Below, piece after piece: positions 25,458 to 34,351 of a stretch of DNA of 64,000 nt. The translations under genes were made by a program, and so were the position numbers. The stretch covers positions 1-64,000 of the forward strand of contig NZ_JBBAKG010000002.1 of assembly GCF_040403615.1 (NCBI RefSeq). The letters are read 5' to 3'. A model generated the notes under the pieces. That model was not told the origin of the DNA. It did no database searches and saw only the letters and a list, made by a program, of their open reading frames with translations. Positions within the stretch are counted from its first letter, which is position 1; each line of letters opens with the position of its first letter. The DNA comes from Haliscomenobacter sp040403615. GTDB taxonomy: Bacteria; Bacteroidota; Bacteroidia; Chitinophagales; Saprospiraceae.

Positions 25458-27794
25458 TTATTTTCTAGAAAAATTAAAAGGCACTTTCAATCGAAAGCCC
25501 AGGTTACGCCCGGGTTCAGCAGTGAAATATCGGAATCGGTTGAGGTATTCGCGGTACGATGTATTTAGCAGGTTGAAAACCGAAATACCCAATTCCAAAT
25601 GCTGCTTTCCCCATTCAAACGTGTGAAAAAACTCGGCATCTACCCGCACATAACCTGGTGGGGGAGTGGCATAATCCGTTGCTGGAGCTTGTTGCTGCCG
25701 CATTACCGCCAAAACGCCAACTCGCACAAAAGATGGATGATCGGGATGTTTTTGCCCGTTGAAATTCAATTTTAGCCCCTGATCAAAGCGAAAAGGAGGC
25801 ATGTATATCAAGAAATCGTGTAATTCCCGGTTCCAGCCATTGATGAGCGAGATTTTTGACTCCAGGTGCAAATTTTTATAAAGCACATAATCCGCAGTCC
25901 AGTCCAGCCCCATGATCCGGGCATCCGCCTGTTGGTAATCAAAGGCGGGAAATGCGCCCCGAATGGTCAATTCTGGTGCTGCGCGGGGTTGCAAATAAAT
26001 GTAGTTGTTGACCAAGTTAAGGTATGCTGTCAATGCAAAACTCCATTTCTGGGTGTGAACCCCTTCCAGAGTCAGACTGTTGTTGAATCCACGTTCGGGT
26101 TGTAAGTCAGGATTGCCTTGCTCGTAACTGGCCGAGCCATGGTGTACCCCGCTGCTAAACAACTCATTGACCAAAGGTGAGCGCCAGGCTGATCCCGAAT
26201 TGAAACGCAGCTTCAGAACATCGTTGAAGGCATAAAGCAGTCCCAGCGAAGCCGACCAGTTGTTGAAATTTCGATTTTGGTCGATGACCGTAGTGCCTTG
26301 TTCTCCGATGTGCAAATGCCGAATATCGTAACGCGCCCCAAATTCAAATTCCCAGGGATTGCCTACTTTAAAATGGCGCTCTGTCCAATACATGCCTGCA
26401 TCAAAGTTGTCAAAACCCGGAATTAAGGCACCCCGATCCACTGTATTGATTTGTTTCTGGGCAGTTGTGCCCATCGCCCCTTGCCAATTGCGGCCCAGGC
26501 GGTGATCCCAATTGAGCTCGGCGGCCCAGGTGGTGATTTCAAATGCGATATTGGGTTCGTCGAGATTTTTGGGCAAAACGTTGTAACGGCGGTGTGCATC
26601 GTACTCTTGCCGGCGATTGAACTGGCGGCTGGCCTGAAACGTCAACTTATCTTTTTCCGAAATAGAATGGGCGATTTTGACCCGAAAGGTTTCGTGCAGA
26701 ATCCTTTGCAAGGGACGCCCCAAATCGTAACTAAAACTGCCATCTTGTAGAGGCCTTCCTCGTTCGATGGCGTTGTTCAAATCGGTAAGGTTGCCAATAT
26801 GCGAATCGCTTAAAATGCCCAATTGGGTATAGAAATGAGAGTAAAAGGTTTCAAGTACCCACTGTTCAGGTTGGTATTTGGCGCTCCAGGAGAAGTTGGA
26901 TTCAGCAGCACCCGTGTTATTCAGGTAGTAATTGGGCGTTTGCAAATTTCCGGCACGCTTCAAGGTGCCCTGAATGCGGCCACTCAAGGGCAATTTGGCC
27001 AATTTCCCCTCCAACATGCCCGAGGCAATGCCGCTGCGACCGTTGGTAAAAGATTGCAAATGCAACTCCCCTCCGATGCCAGGGTTATGGCGCATGGGTT
27101 TGGGTTCCATTAGGATGATTCCGCCCAGTGCGTCTGAACCATACCGCACACTGCCTGCCCCTTTGACCACAGTGATGCGCTCCGAGTTGAAGGGATCTAC
27201 TTCCGGGGCATGTTCGCTGCCCCATTGCTGGCCTTCCAGCCGAACGCCGTTGTTGAAAATCAGAATGCGATTGCTGTGCATGCCTTGGATAATGGGTTTG
27301 CTGATGGTTGCACCTGTATTGAGGCTGCTGACTCCACTGAGGCGCTTGAGGCTCTCGCCCAAGCCGAGCCCTTTGCCAGCATCCAGTGCTGTACCGGAGA
27401 GTTCAGAAGTAGTTTGAGTACCTGCTTTTTTGCCTACGGTTCCGGTGACCACTACATTTTGCAGGGTGACGGCATTTTCTTTCAAAGAGATGTCCAGTAC
27501 GCTACTGCTGCGCAATCTCAGTTTTTGCTCTGCGTGATCACAACCGATGTGACTGCATACCAACGTGTATTCTCCTGGACAAAGGTTGATCAGTTGATAA
27601 TGGCCATGCTCGTCGCTTTCTACACCTTGTTGGGTTTCTTTGATCACAATCCCGGCATAAGCCATGGGCAATCCCGTATCTGCATTCAACACCTGGCCTT
27701 TCAAGCTCAAATTGCATTGCTGAGCTTGTGCTATTGTTGGCCAAGCATGATTTAAAATAAAAATCCCCAATAACAAAAAAATTACTCTTTTCAT
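25458..27794 (-). CDS. TonB-dependent outer-membrane receptor
   Basis: A 778-aa receptor. After the signal peptide (MKRVIFLLLGIFILNHAWPT) there is a carboxypeptidase-regulatory-like domain (SLKGQVLNADTGLPMAYAGI), then the plug (LQNVVVTGTV, LKRLSGVSSLNTGATISKPI, IQGMHSNRILIFNNGVRLEG, SVRYGSDALGGIILMEPKP), and a 22-strand barrel ending in an aromatic terminal strand (FRLKVPFNFSRK). The His-containing first plug region resembles zinc/copper receptors (ZnuD-like), but ligand identity is uncertain. ATG 27794 begins the signal peptide. A minus-strand -7 candidate TAGCTTTG lies at 27823-27816. A Fur-family gene is nearby at 28726, which may be relevant to its regulation. Confidence 0.92.
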   Translation of the reverse strand: MKRVIFLLLGIFILNHAWPTIAQAQQCNLSLKGQVLNADTGLPMAYAGIVIKETQQGVESDEHGHYQLINLCPGEYTLVCSHIGCDHAEQKLRLRSSSVLDISLKENAVTLQNVVVTGTVGKKAGTQTTSELSGTALDAGKGLGLGESLKRLSGVSSLNTGATISKPIIQGMHSNRILIFNNGVRLEGQQWGSEHAPEVDPFNSERITVVKGAGSVRYGSDALGGIILMEPKPMRHNPGIGGELHLQSFTNGRSGIASGMLEGKLAKLPLSGRIQGTLKRAGNLQTPNYYLNNTGAAESNFSWSAKYQPEQWVLETFYSHFYTQLGILSDSHIGNLTDLNNAIERGRPLQDGSFSYDLGRPLQRILHETFRVKIAHSISEKDKLTFQASRQFNRRQEYDAHRRYNVLPKNLDEPNIAFEITTWAAELNWDHRLGRNWQGAMGTTAQKQINTVDRGALIPGFDNFDAGMYWTERHFKVGNPWEFEFGARYDIRHLHIGEQGTTVIDQNRNFNNWSASLGLLYAFNDVLKLRFNSGSAWRSPLVNELFSSGVHHGSASYEQGNPDLQPERGFNNSLTLEGVHTQKWSFALTAYLNLVNNYIYLQPRAAPELTIRGAFPAFDYQQADARIMGLDWTADYVLYKNLHLESKISLINGWNRELHDFLIYMPPFRFDQGLKLNFNGQKHPDHPSFVRVGVLAVMRQQQAPATDYATPPPGYVRVDAEFFHTFEWGKQHLELGISVFNLLNTSYREYLNRFRYFTAEPGRNLGFRLKVPFNFSRK

Positions 27795-27958
27795 ATTTTG
27801 ATTCAAAGCCTTTAGCAAAGCTAAATCATTTTATGCAACAATGTTTCATTTAGCTCGTTTATTTTTTGAGTTGACTTTTCGGATCTTTATCTGTAGTTTT
27901 ATTTTAGAATTTATTTTTTTGTGTTTTTGTTTGTATTTTTGACACAAAACTTGTAATT

Positions 27959-28687
27959 ATGCAGCCCATACTCGCTAAACAGCAGGTAGTTGACGATACG
28001 CATCGAGAAATCGATGATTTTTACCCAGATGATGATGGTAAACCTATGTCTGAAAATACCCTACAGTTTGAATGGATTACCCTGATTAAACAGGGTTTGG
28101 AGCTTGCATTTGAAGATCGCCCTGATGTATTTGTGGCAGGGGATTTGCTGTGGTATCCGGTTGAAGGCGATAATAAAATCAGGCAAGCACCCGATGTGAT
28201 GGTGGCAATCGGACGGTCCAAAGGATATCGCGGTTCTTACAAGCAATTCCTGGAAGATGGAATTGCGACTCAAGTGGTTTTTGAAATACTTTCTCCCGGC
28301 AACCGCTTGGGAGAGATGATTAAAAAGTATGATTTTTATGAGGAATATGGTGTGCTGGAATATTATGTATACGATCCACATAAGCATACTCTTGAAGCTT
28401 ATTCCCGCCCAAGTGTAGAAGATTATTGGATTGATACAATTGTTCAGGGCTTTACTGAGTGGAACAGCGATATACTGGGCTTGAAAATGTCCTGGATTGA
28501 CCAGGAATTCAAGATATATCAAGCGGATGGAACACCATTTTTGTCTTATCAGGAGTTAAATGATCAGCGTCGTTTGGTTGAAAATAGCTTAAAAGACGCA
28601 AAGAAAGCAGAAAAAGAAGCCAAACTGAAAGCCCAAAAACTAGCCGAAAAATTACGCAGCCTGGGAATTGATCCTGACAGCGTATAA
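27959..28687 (+). CDS. Uma2-family (DUF820) putative endonuclease
   Basis: A 242-aa protein of the Uma2 type, which has a PD-(D/E)xK nuclease fold. Visible blocks are APDVMVAIGRSKGYRGSY, VVFEILSPGNR (the E of the core), and YGVLEYYVYDP. The C-terminal ~50 residues (QELNDQRRLVENSLKDAKKA onward) form a charged coiled coil. These proteins are common in cyanobacteria and Bacteroidota, often in several copies; their function is not established. It lies 38 nt before the Fur-family gene. Confidence 0.85.
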   Translation: MQPILAKQQVVDDTHREIDDFYPDDDGKPMSENTLQFEWITLIKQGLELAFEDRPDVFVAGDLLWYPVEGDNKIRQAPDVMVAIGRSKGYRGSYKQFLEDGIATQVVFEILSPGNRLGEMIKKYDFYEEYGVLEYYVYDPHKHTLEAYSRPSVEDYWIDTIVQGFTEWNSDILGLKMSWIDQEFKIYQADGTPFLSYQELNDQRRLVENSLKDAKKAEKEAKLKAQKLAEKLRSLGIDPDSV

Positions 28688-28694
28688 TTAATTG

Positions 28695-28702
28695 TACCTT
28701 TG
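28695..28702 (+). promoter_or_regulatory. Candidate -7 box for the Fur-family gene
   Basis: TACCTTTG matches TAnnTTTG and lies 24 nt before the GTG start at 28726. A matching -33 box is not clear. Confidence 0.4.
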
Positions 28703-28725
28703 CACGCTGTACAAAAGCACCAATT

Positions 28726-29139
28726 GTGACGGTAAACGCTCAACACCTGTTAAAATCGCATCAACTTCGCCTGACCGACATGCGTAAGAAGGTGCTGGAC
28801 TTATTCTTGACTCGTTCTGAAGCCTTATCTCAAAACGATCTGGAGCAACATTTGGGCAAGGTAGACCGCATCACTTTGTACCGTACCCTGCGTACCTTTG
28901 AAGAACAAGGCTTGATCCACAAAGCGATGGACGGTACCGACAAGCAAAAATATGCCCTATGCCAACACGATTGCGGCCAGGGCGTACACCACGATCACCA
29001 TGCGCATTTTCATTGTGACACCTGCGGAAAAACCATTTGCGTAGAGGCTATTGCCGCACCAGTTGTAGCACCTCCGCCTGGGTTTTCGGTTTCGGAAACC
29101 CATCTGGTCATGAGGGGGCAGTGCGATCAATGCAACTAA
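28726..29139 (+). CDS. Fur-family metal-responsive repressor
   Basis: A 137-aa regulator with an N-terminal winged helix (LTDMRKKVLDLFLTRSEALS, VDRITLYRTLRTFEEQGLIH) and a C-terminal metal-binding part. That part has the histidine-rich GVHHDHHAHFHCD and the structural zinc pairs CDTC and CDQC. The HHDHHAHFHC region fits a Zur- or Fur-type sensor; which metal is not decidable here. The start is GTG at 28726; no ATG precedes the helix-turn-helix. Its stop abuts the stop of the convergent gene at 29140 with no gap. Its own target may include the TonB receptor upstream, which is inference. Confidence 0.88.
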   Translation: MTVNAQHLLKSHQLRLTDMRKKVLDLFLTRSEALSQNDLEQHLGKVDRITLYRTLRTFEEQGLIHKAMDGTDKQKYALCQHDCGQGVHHDHHAHFHCDTCGKTICVEAIAAPVVAPPPGFSVSETHLVMRGQCDQCN

Positions 29140-31425
29140 TCAATTTGACGGCAACTCAGGCAATTCTTGCACATTTTCTAAATTCAAAATGTATTCACCA
29201 GCTTTAGTGATGGGTACTGGATTTTTGAGTGACTCCACCACCAGATAGCGGATTTTTTTGACACCTGCTGGCAGCGAGACAATGAATCGCTTTTCTCCTT
29301 GGGGTTTTACCTCCATCAAAAGTTGATTGCTAGTCGCATCATTTACTTGTAAAATCAGCTCTCGACGCTGAAATGGACTCAAATTTTGGCCAAGTGACCC
29401 AACCGCCAGCGTCAGAATTTTGCGCTTTTCGGTCTTGGCAATGCTGGGCAAAGCAGTGGCATACAAGTGATTTTCGTCGTTTTTTGACAATTCATCAGTA
29501 GAAAAAACCACTCTGGCATTGTCTGGTGCTATACTCAGCCAGTGCTTTTCATCGCCTAGGGTATTGATTTCCTTCCCCAGGTTTTCAGGAGTAGACCATT
29601 CTTTCCAATCCTCATTGATGCGATGGCTTACAAACAAGTCACCGCGACCCAGACTGGGCAAGCGATCAGCAATGAAATACAGATTACCGTCTGGCCCAAA
29701 GCAAGGAGCCCGTTCTTCGCCACCTTCTACCACAAAAGATCCCATAAATTCTGGATTTCCCCACCCAAAACGACTTTCTCCTTTGATCATGCGGTACAAA
29801 TGGATAAATGGCGGCTCTAACTCGTGTGCTTGCTTTTTGTTGCCAGAGCCTTCAAAAACCAGGCAATGGCCATCTGGCGATAGTGTAGCCCGACCCACCC
29901 AAGGAAACTGATTGACCGTGAGCGGCAACCCAAAAGGTTTTTGCCAGTCTGAGGCACCAAAAGTACTCATCATGAGTTTGCCACCCTGAGCCAGCAGCAT
30001 CTCCCGCCCATCACTGGTTATGCTGCCAGGAACATCATCCAGCTCGCTGCTCAGTGCTTCTACTCTTTGGGGGGAAAGCCAGGTTTCTGTTTTCGAGTCA
30101 TAGTAGGCAACATACACATCAAGTCCGGTTGCGCCATTGTTTAAAGCCAGGTACAAGGCTTGTCCATCCGGTGCGTATACCGGAGCCAGTTCCTCCTTTC
30201 CTAAATTGCTCCATCCGCCCAAAGGCGCAGTGATGATTCCATCGGCAGGACGTTGCATGATTTCCAGAGCAATCTTGAACCATTCTTCTTTTGAAGTATA
30301 AAAAGGATATTGCTTATCACAATCTGGTGGCAATACATCCGGGTAAAGGCGTTTGGCGACTAGGAGCAGTTGAATGACTTTTTCCCAGACTGCTCTGCGT
30401 TGGTATGAGGCCAAGGCCATCCGAAATAGGTCGTACCCTCGTTTGGATGGTGCCGTAATTTCTAGGTACCGCAGCAAATCCTGGTCGTAGCTCGCTTGGC
30501 GTTTGCCGCTGCGCAACTGTTTCATCAGGCTCCAACCCAAGCGGAGTTCTTCCAATTGTGCCCATTCAGTGGGGGAGTAGTCGATGCTGTCGATCAATAG
30601 TCCATCGCCGGTCAGGCGGTTGATGTGCAAGTCGATCCAATCGTCGAGGATGAAGAAAGGGCGTTGCCGCAAAAAGTTCAGTGCAAGTTGCACACTGTCT
30701 TGGCGCAAAATGTCTACGGCTTCGTTTGACCAGCATGCTTCTGAAAACCAATGTCCGGGCTGTTCTTTGACAAACGTGGTCAGGTTGCGGTAGGTGAACT
30801 CCTTCAGAAAGGCATCGAGAATAAAGGAATAAACATAACTCGGATAGCGCGAACCTCGTTGTTTCAGTAAATCCTGATTGCGGTTGTACAGCGCATCCAA
30901 AATGGCGTAGCTGGCTTTGCGAACCGATTTCAGGTGCCAGCGCACCATCTTTTCGCGCAATTGCTCGCGGTCTTGAAAAATAGCCACCGAGGGCGTATCT
31001 AGAAAATGACTCAAGTGCTTTTCAAACGTCAAAATGCCACTGCTGTCATGAAAATAGGTCAAGGCCAAGCGTTCAACCGTGATGCGCAAACTCCGAAAGG
31101 TTGCGGTATCCACTCTGGTTTTTTTGAATACTTTTTTACGTGCTTTCCAGCTGAGTGCCTGCCATTGATCAGCGGCGCGGTACAACTTCTCCGCTATTTT
31201 GTACAGGCTATCCAGTCGATTTTCCTGTTTTGCCAAAGCTATTTGCACCAATCCTGCCTGGGCGGCAGAAGCATACACGGGGTGGTTGAGGTGCTTTTGA
31301 AAAGCAAGTTGAGCAGCAGGGTAAGCCTTTTTGGCCAAAAGTTTGTAGCCTTTTTTGACCTGGGCAAAGCCCTGAGCGGAGCAAAGCAGCAACAGTATTC
31401 CAATGCTAATTGGGCGGAGGTTCAT
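29140..31425 (-). CDS. PD40/WD40-like beta-propeller protein, exported
   Basis: A 761-aa protein with a signal peptide (MNLRPISIGILLLLCSAQGF) and two parts. Residues ~20-380 are mostly helical with TPR-like segments (AKKAYPAAQLAFQKHLNHPV). Residues ~390-680 carry PD40-type beta-propeller motifs (EELAPVYAPDGQALYLALNN, ATLSPDGHCLVFEGSG, RAPCFGPDGNLYFIADR). This layout is like the front part of T9SS-associated PorE-type proteins, but no OmpA-like peptidoglycan-binding domain follows, so I do not call it PorE. Function unknown. Confidence 0.75.
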   Translation of the reverse strand: MNLRPISIGILLLLCSAQGFAQVKKGYKLLAKKAYPAAQLAFQKHLNHPVYASAAQAGLVQIALAKQENRLDSLYKIAEKLYRAADQWQALSWKARKKVFKKTRVDTATFRSLRITVERLALTYFHDSSGILTFEKHLSHFLDTPSVAIFQDREQLREKMVRWHLKSVRKASYAILDALYNRNQDLLKQRGSRYPSYVYSFILDAFLKEFTYRNLTTFVKEQPGHWFSEACWSNEAVDILRQDSVQLALNFLRQRPFFILDDWIDLHINRLTGDGLLIDSIDYSPTEWAQLEELRLGWSLMKQLRSGKRQASYDQDLLRYLEITAPSKRGYDLFRMALASYQRRAVWEKVIQLLLVAKRLYPDVLPPDCDKQYPFYTSKEEWFKIALEIMQRPADGIITAPLGGWSNLGKEELAPVYAPDGQALYLALNNGATGLDVYVAYYDSKTETWLSPQRVEALSSELDDVPGSITSDGREMLLAQGGKLMMSTFGASDWQKPFGLPLTVNQFPWVGRATLSPDGHCLVFEGSGNKKQAHELEPPFIHLYRMIKGESRFGWGNPEFMGSFVVEGGEERAPCFGPDGNLYFIADRLPSLGRGDLFVSHRINEDWKEWSTPENLGKEINTLGDEKHWLSIAPDNARVVFSTDELSKNDENHLYATALPSIAKTEKRKILTLAVGSLGQNLSPFQRRELILQVNDATSNQLLMEVKPQGEKRFIVSLPAGVKKIRYLVVESLKNPVPITKAGEYILNLENVQELPELPSN

Positions 31426-31509
31426 CTTTTTTTCAACAAAGATAAATACAAACTACAATCAAAACGTATTTTTTAGTTGTTTGGCTTAAAAACAAGTCCA
31501 AGAGCAGGT

Positions 31510-32625
31510 CTAAAAAGATTCCTGGAAAATAGTCCAGGCTTTTTGGGCCAATTCTTCGGTTAATTTTTCGATGTAATAACTGCCAGCGGCGGGATCAATG
31601 ACCTTGTCCAGGTGGCTTTCCAGGCGCAAAAGGTGTTGCACATTGCGGGCAATGCGCTTGGAGAATGGAGTTGAGGGCTCGCTTTGTGCCGCATCCGAGG
31701 GTAGTACATACAATCGATTTGTGCCACCAATTACAGCAGACATGGCTTGAGTTGCAGCACGGATCAAATTGGTGTTGGGATTGGTATCCGCAGTGAGGGG
31801 AGCAAAATGTACGGAAATTTCAAACCCCTTGTCTGCTATTTCGTAGGCCTGGAGTACGTTGCGCCACAAAATGCGCAAGGCGCGCAATTTGGCAATTTCC
31901 ACAAAATAGCTGGTGCCAATGGCTACCGAAAATTGAAATTGGTCAGCAATCTCGTCCAATTTTGCTCCATGTTCTTGCAACTGATCCAGGAGATTTACTC
32001 CAGTCTGAATGATTGCGGCCAGTTCTGAAGCTGTATTTGATTGTCCTTGGTGAAAGCCTCTGCCATTAATGCAGCAAACTTTATACCCAGGGAGTTCCTG
32101 ATTTACCCATCGAATGAGCGTCGCTGAAGACTCGTGCTGCGCTGAATCCAAAGCAACGGATCCGCTGATTTTGGCTGGATCAAACCCTTGTTCCAAAACG
32201 AAATGCTTCAATAATTGCAATACCTCCAAGGGCTGTTTTTGAGCATAAGCTTCTACAAAATGAATAGAAATGAATTCCAATTGTACTCTTTGAAGCAGGA
32301 TGGTCAAACCTTTTGAATCCAGTGGCTGTGTAAGATGGATCTCAATTGCTTCAGCGCCACCCTCCAGCGCATCCAAAATAGCCCGATTGGCCAAGTCAGG
32401 GGCACTTCCATCAATGTATTCGCCGATTTCCCAGGTGTTTGTATTGCGCTGATCCACCAGGGGAGGCCGCTGGGGCGAAAAATTATCGGAATGATAAAAC
32501 GGATCAACAAGGATGCCTTCACCCAATTGCCATTGCAAATCCGACCAGGGCTTGCCCTTTAGATCTTTTTCCAGTTGTTGGATCCATTCCTCATAACTGG
32601 TTTCCGGAAAATCAAGTGTCAACAT
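31510..32625 (-). CDS. Methylmalonyl-CoA mutase small-subunit-like protein
   Basis: A 371-aa protein similar to the substrate-binding TIM barrel of methylmalonyl-CoA mutase subunits (YEEWIQQLEKDLKGKPWSDL, VAIGTSYFVEIAKLRALRIL, and the ending VIDPAAGSYYIEKLTEELAQ). It has no cobalamin-binding domain (no DxHxxG), as expected for a small subunit, but it is shorter than most mutA products. No large subunit is adjacent. Propionate or odd-chain metabolism is the likely setting. The TAG stop is part of the shared TTAGACCTGCTCTT motif (31510). Confidence 0.75.
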   Translation of the reverse strand: MLTLDFPETSYEEWIQQLEKDLKGKPWSDLQWQLGEGILVDPFYHSDNFSPQRPPLVDQRNTNTWEIGEYIDGSAPDLANRAILDALEGGAEAIEIHLTQPLDSKGLTILLQRVQLEFISIHFVEAYAQKQPLEVLQLLKHFVLEQGFDPAKISGSVALDSAQHESSATLIRWVNQELPGYKVCCINGRGFHQGQSNTASELAAIIQTGVNLLDQLQEHGAKLDEIADQFQFSVAIGTSYFVEIAKLRALRILWRNVLQAYEIADKGFEISVHFAPLTADTNPNTNLIRAATQAMSAVIGGTNRLYVLPSDAAQSEPSTPFSKRIARNVQHLLRLESHLDKVIDPAAGSYYIEKLTEELAQKAWTIFQESF

Positions 32626-32648
32626 AGTTTTTTTTTTAAGTTATGAGG

Positions 32649-32727
32649 TATGAATTATGAGTTATGAGTGGCACACAACTTGTGCTTATTGTGCAAGATT
32701 GTCATAACTCATAACTCATAATTCATA
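32649..32727. repeat. ATGAGTT-type palindromic repeat with conserved core
   Basis: A 20-bp perfect inverted repeat (32649-32668 with 32708-32727), built from ATGAGTT-like heptamers, flanks a 39-nt core. The core includes GCACACAA, TTGTGCTT and GCAAGATTGT. The same core blocks occur in reverse orientation in the hairpin at 36400-36457, where the stems differ. It fills the gap between two minus-strand genes. Confidence 0.8.
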
Positions 32728-32734
32728 ACTCCAA

Positions 32735-34123
32735 TCAGTATTCTCCGGTTGCGAAGTCATTCTTCTTCTTCATCCATCTTCCTCTGGTGAAATCTGGGAA
32801 GGATTGCGGAGAACTACCCGTAGCAATACTCGCCTCAGAAAGCGGGGTGATGGCCAACCAACTTGCGGCATCATACACATCGATCTGGGCAGGTGCATTG
32901 CGCTTTACGCATTCGATGAAGGAGTTGAGCACGAAGAAGTCCATTCCGCCATGTCCTGCACCCTGGGCGTCATTTTCATAGCGTTTCCAGAGGGGGTGAT
33001 CGTATTTCTTAAGGTATTCCTCTGCCACTTCCCAGCTGTGGGCTTTGGGACTGGTACCCTCGATGTACAACGATTTATTGACGTCCATCCACAAACCCTT
33101 GGTGCCTTGAACCCGAAAACCCAGGGAATAAGGGCGTGGTGAATTGGTATCGTGACTCAAAATTATGGTTTCGCCGTTGTTGCATTTGATGACGCTTGTC
33201 ACCACATCGCCTAATTTCCATTCCAATTTAGCATTGGGGTGATTGGGGCCGCCTTTGGGATGGTTAGAAACGAATTCCGCTAACGCCCGAGGCTTGGAAG
33301 AGGTAGAAGTAATGTGCACAAAACGATTGCCCCGGTTGATGTCTACCATCATGGCCACTGGCCCTACACCATGAGTAGGGTAGAGGTCGCCATTGCGGTG
33401 CAGGGAGTGATTGGTGCGCCATTTGGCTTCGCTGAAGCCTTTGTCGCCAAATTCTACCCCGCCGCCATAAGGATTTACGCCATCGTTGAATTTTACCTCT
33501 CGCAAATCGTGTTGATATCCGCCTTCCAGGTGCAGGATTTCACCAAACATATTCTGGCGCACCATGTTCATCACCGCCATGACGTCGCGGCGGTAGCATA
33601 CGTTTTCGAGGAAAAACAAATGTGCTCCGGTTTCTTCATGGGTGTTGACCAGTTCCCAGCATTCATCTAGTGAAAATCCACCGCATACTTCACTGCCTGT
33701 GTAAATGCCACGTTTCATACAAGCAATGGCTTGCTCTGTGTGCCATTCCCATGGCGTGGCGATGATTACCGCGTCCAGCTTTTCTTTGTCGAGCATGCGG
33801 CGAAAATCGTACTCTCCTTTTTCTCCGTAAGCAGATGCTGCTTTTTTTCCAGCCCCGCTGATCATTTTTTGGGTTTCGGCGAGTGCCTTGGGATCAATAT
33901 CACAGATAGCGACGACCTCACAATCCGTTCGGCGCAAGGCCAAATCAACGTGACTGCGGCCTCGCATGCCTGTACCGATGAAACCCAGGCGAACTTTATC
34001 CGTCAGCGGGCCTTTGCGTAGAGTTGGAGCTCCAACCAATTCAGTGGCGGGCAATACCATACCCGCGCCAGCAGCGATGGAAGACAGTTGTAAAAATTTA
34101 CGACGAGATGTTTTTGATGACAT
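32735..34123 (-). CDS. GH109-like Gfo/Idh/MocA glycosidase, Tat-exported
   Basis: A 462-aa protein with a twin-arginine signal (SRRKFLQLSSIAAGAGMVLP) and an NAD-binding Rossmann domain (KVRLGFIGTGMRGRSHV). The C-terminal part carries blocks typical of the GH109 alpha-N-acetylgalactosaminidases, such as KWRTNHSLHRNGDLYPTHGV and GPVAMMVDINRGNRF. Those enzymes cut with an NAD-dependent redox mechanism. Substrate specificity is not certain. It probably folds in the cytoplasm with its cofactor and is moved to the periplasm by Tat. Confidence 0.85.
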   Translation of the reverse strand: MSSKTSRRKFLQLSSIAAGAGMVLPATELVGAPTLRKGPLTDKVRLGFIGTGMRGRSHVDLALRRTDCEVVAICDIDPKALAETQKMISGAGKKAASAYGEKGEYDFRRMLDKEKLDAVIIATPWEWHTEQAIACMKRGIYTGSEVCGGFSLDECWELVNTHEETGAHLFFLENVCYRRDVMAVMNMVRQNMFGEILHLEGGYQHDLREVKFNDGVNPYGGGVEFGDKGFSEAKWRTNHSLHRNGDLYPTHGVGPVAMMVDINRGNRFVHITSTSSKPRALAEFVSNHPKGGPNHPNAKLEWKLGDVVTSVIKCNNGETIILSHDTNSPRPYSLGFRVQGTKGLWMDVNKSLYIEGTSPKAHSWEVAEEYLKKYDHPLWKRYENDAQGAGHGGMDFFVLNSFIECVKRNAPAQIDVYDAASWLAITPLSEASIATGSSPQSFPDFTRGRWMKKKNDFATGEY

Positions 34124-34298
34124 GGTTAGCGTGTCTTTAAGCGAAAAAGATACGCAATTTTATCATTTTGGCTCAGAAATTAGCACAGGGCAGTAAAATT
34201 ATTGAAAGGCAAATGGTGAGCGATCTATGTAAAGCAAAACAAACTTCTACCTTTGAAAAATTTATAGACCACCCAGAACTTTTTTTCCTGGCATTCGT

Positions 34299-34338
34299 TA
34301 TCTTTGTGACGATTTCACTAAGATTAGATTCAATCTAA
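34299..34338 (+). promoter_or_regulatory. isc operon promoter box and palindromic operator candidate
   Basis: A -7 box TATCTTTG lies at 34299-34306, predicting a start near 34312. Just downstream is a perfect 7-bp palindrome with one central base, TTAGATT-C-AATCTAA (34324-34338), 13 nt before the iscS ATG. Its position in the leader fits a repressor site. No Rrf2/IscR gene is adjacent, so the binding protein is unknown. Confidence 0.5.
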
Positions 34339-34351
34339 ATAAATTTAAACC

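Noticed and set aside
29140..31425. T9SS component PorE
   Set aside because: TPR-like and propeller parts fit, but the OmpA-like C-terminal domain is missing.
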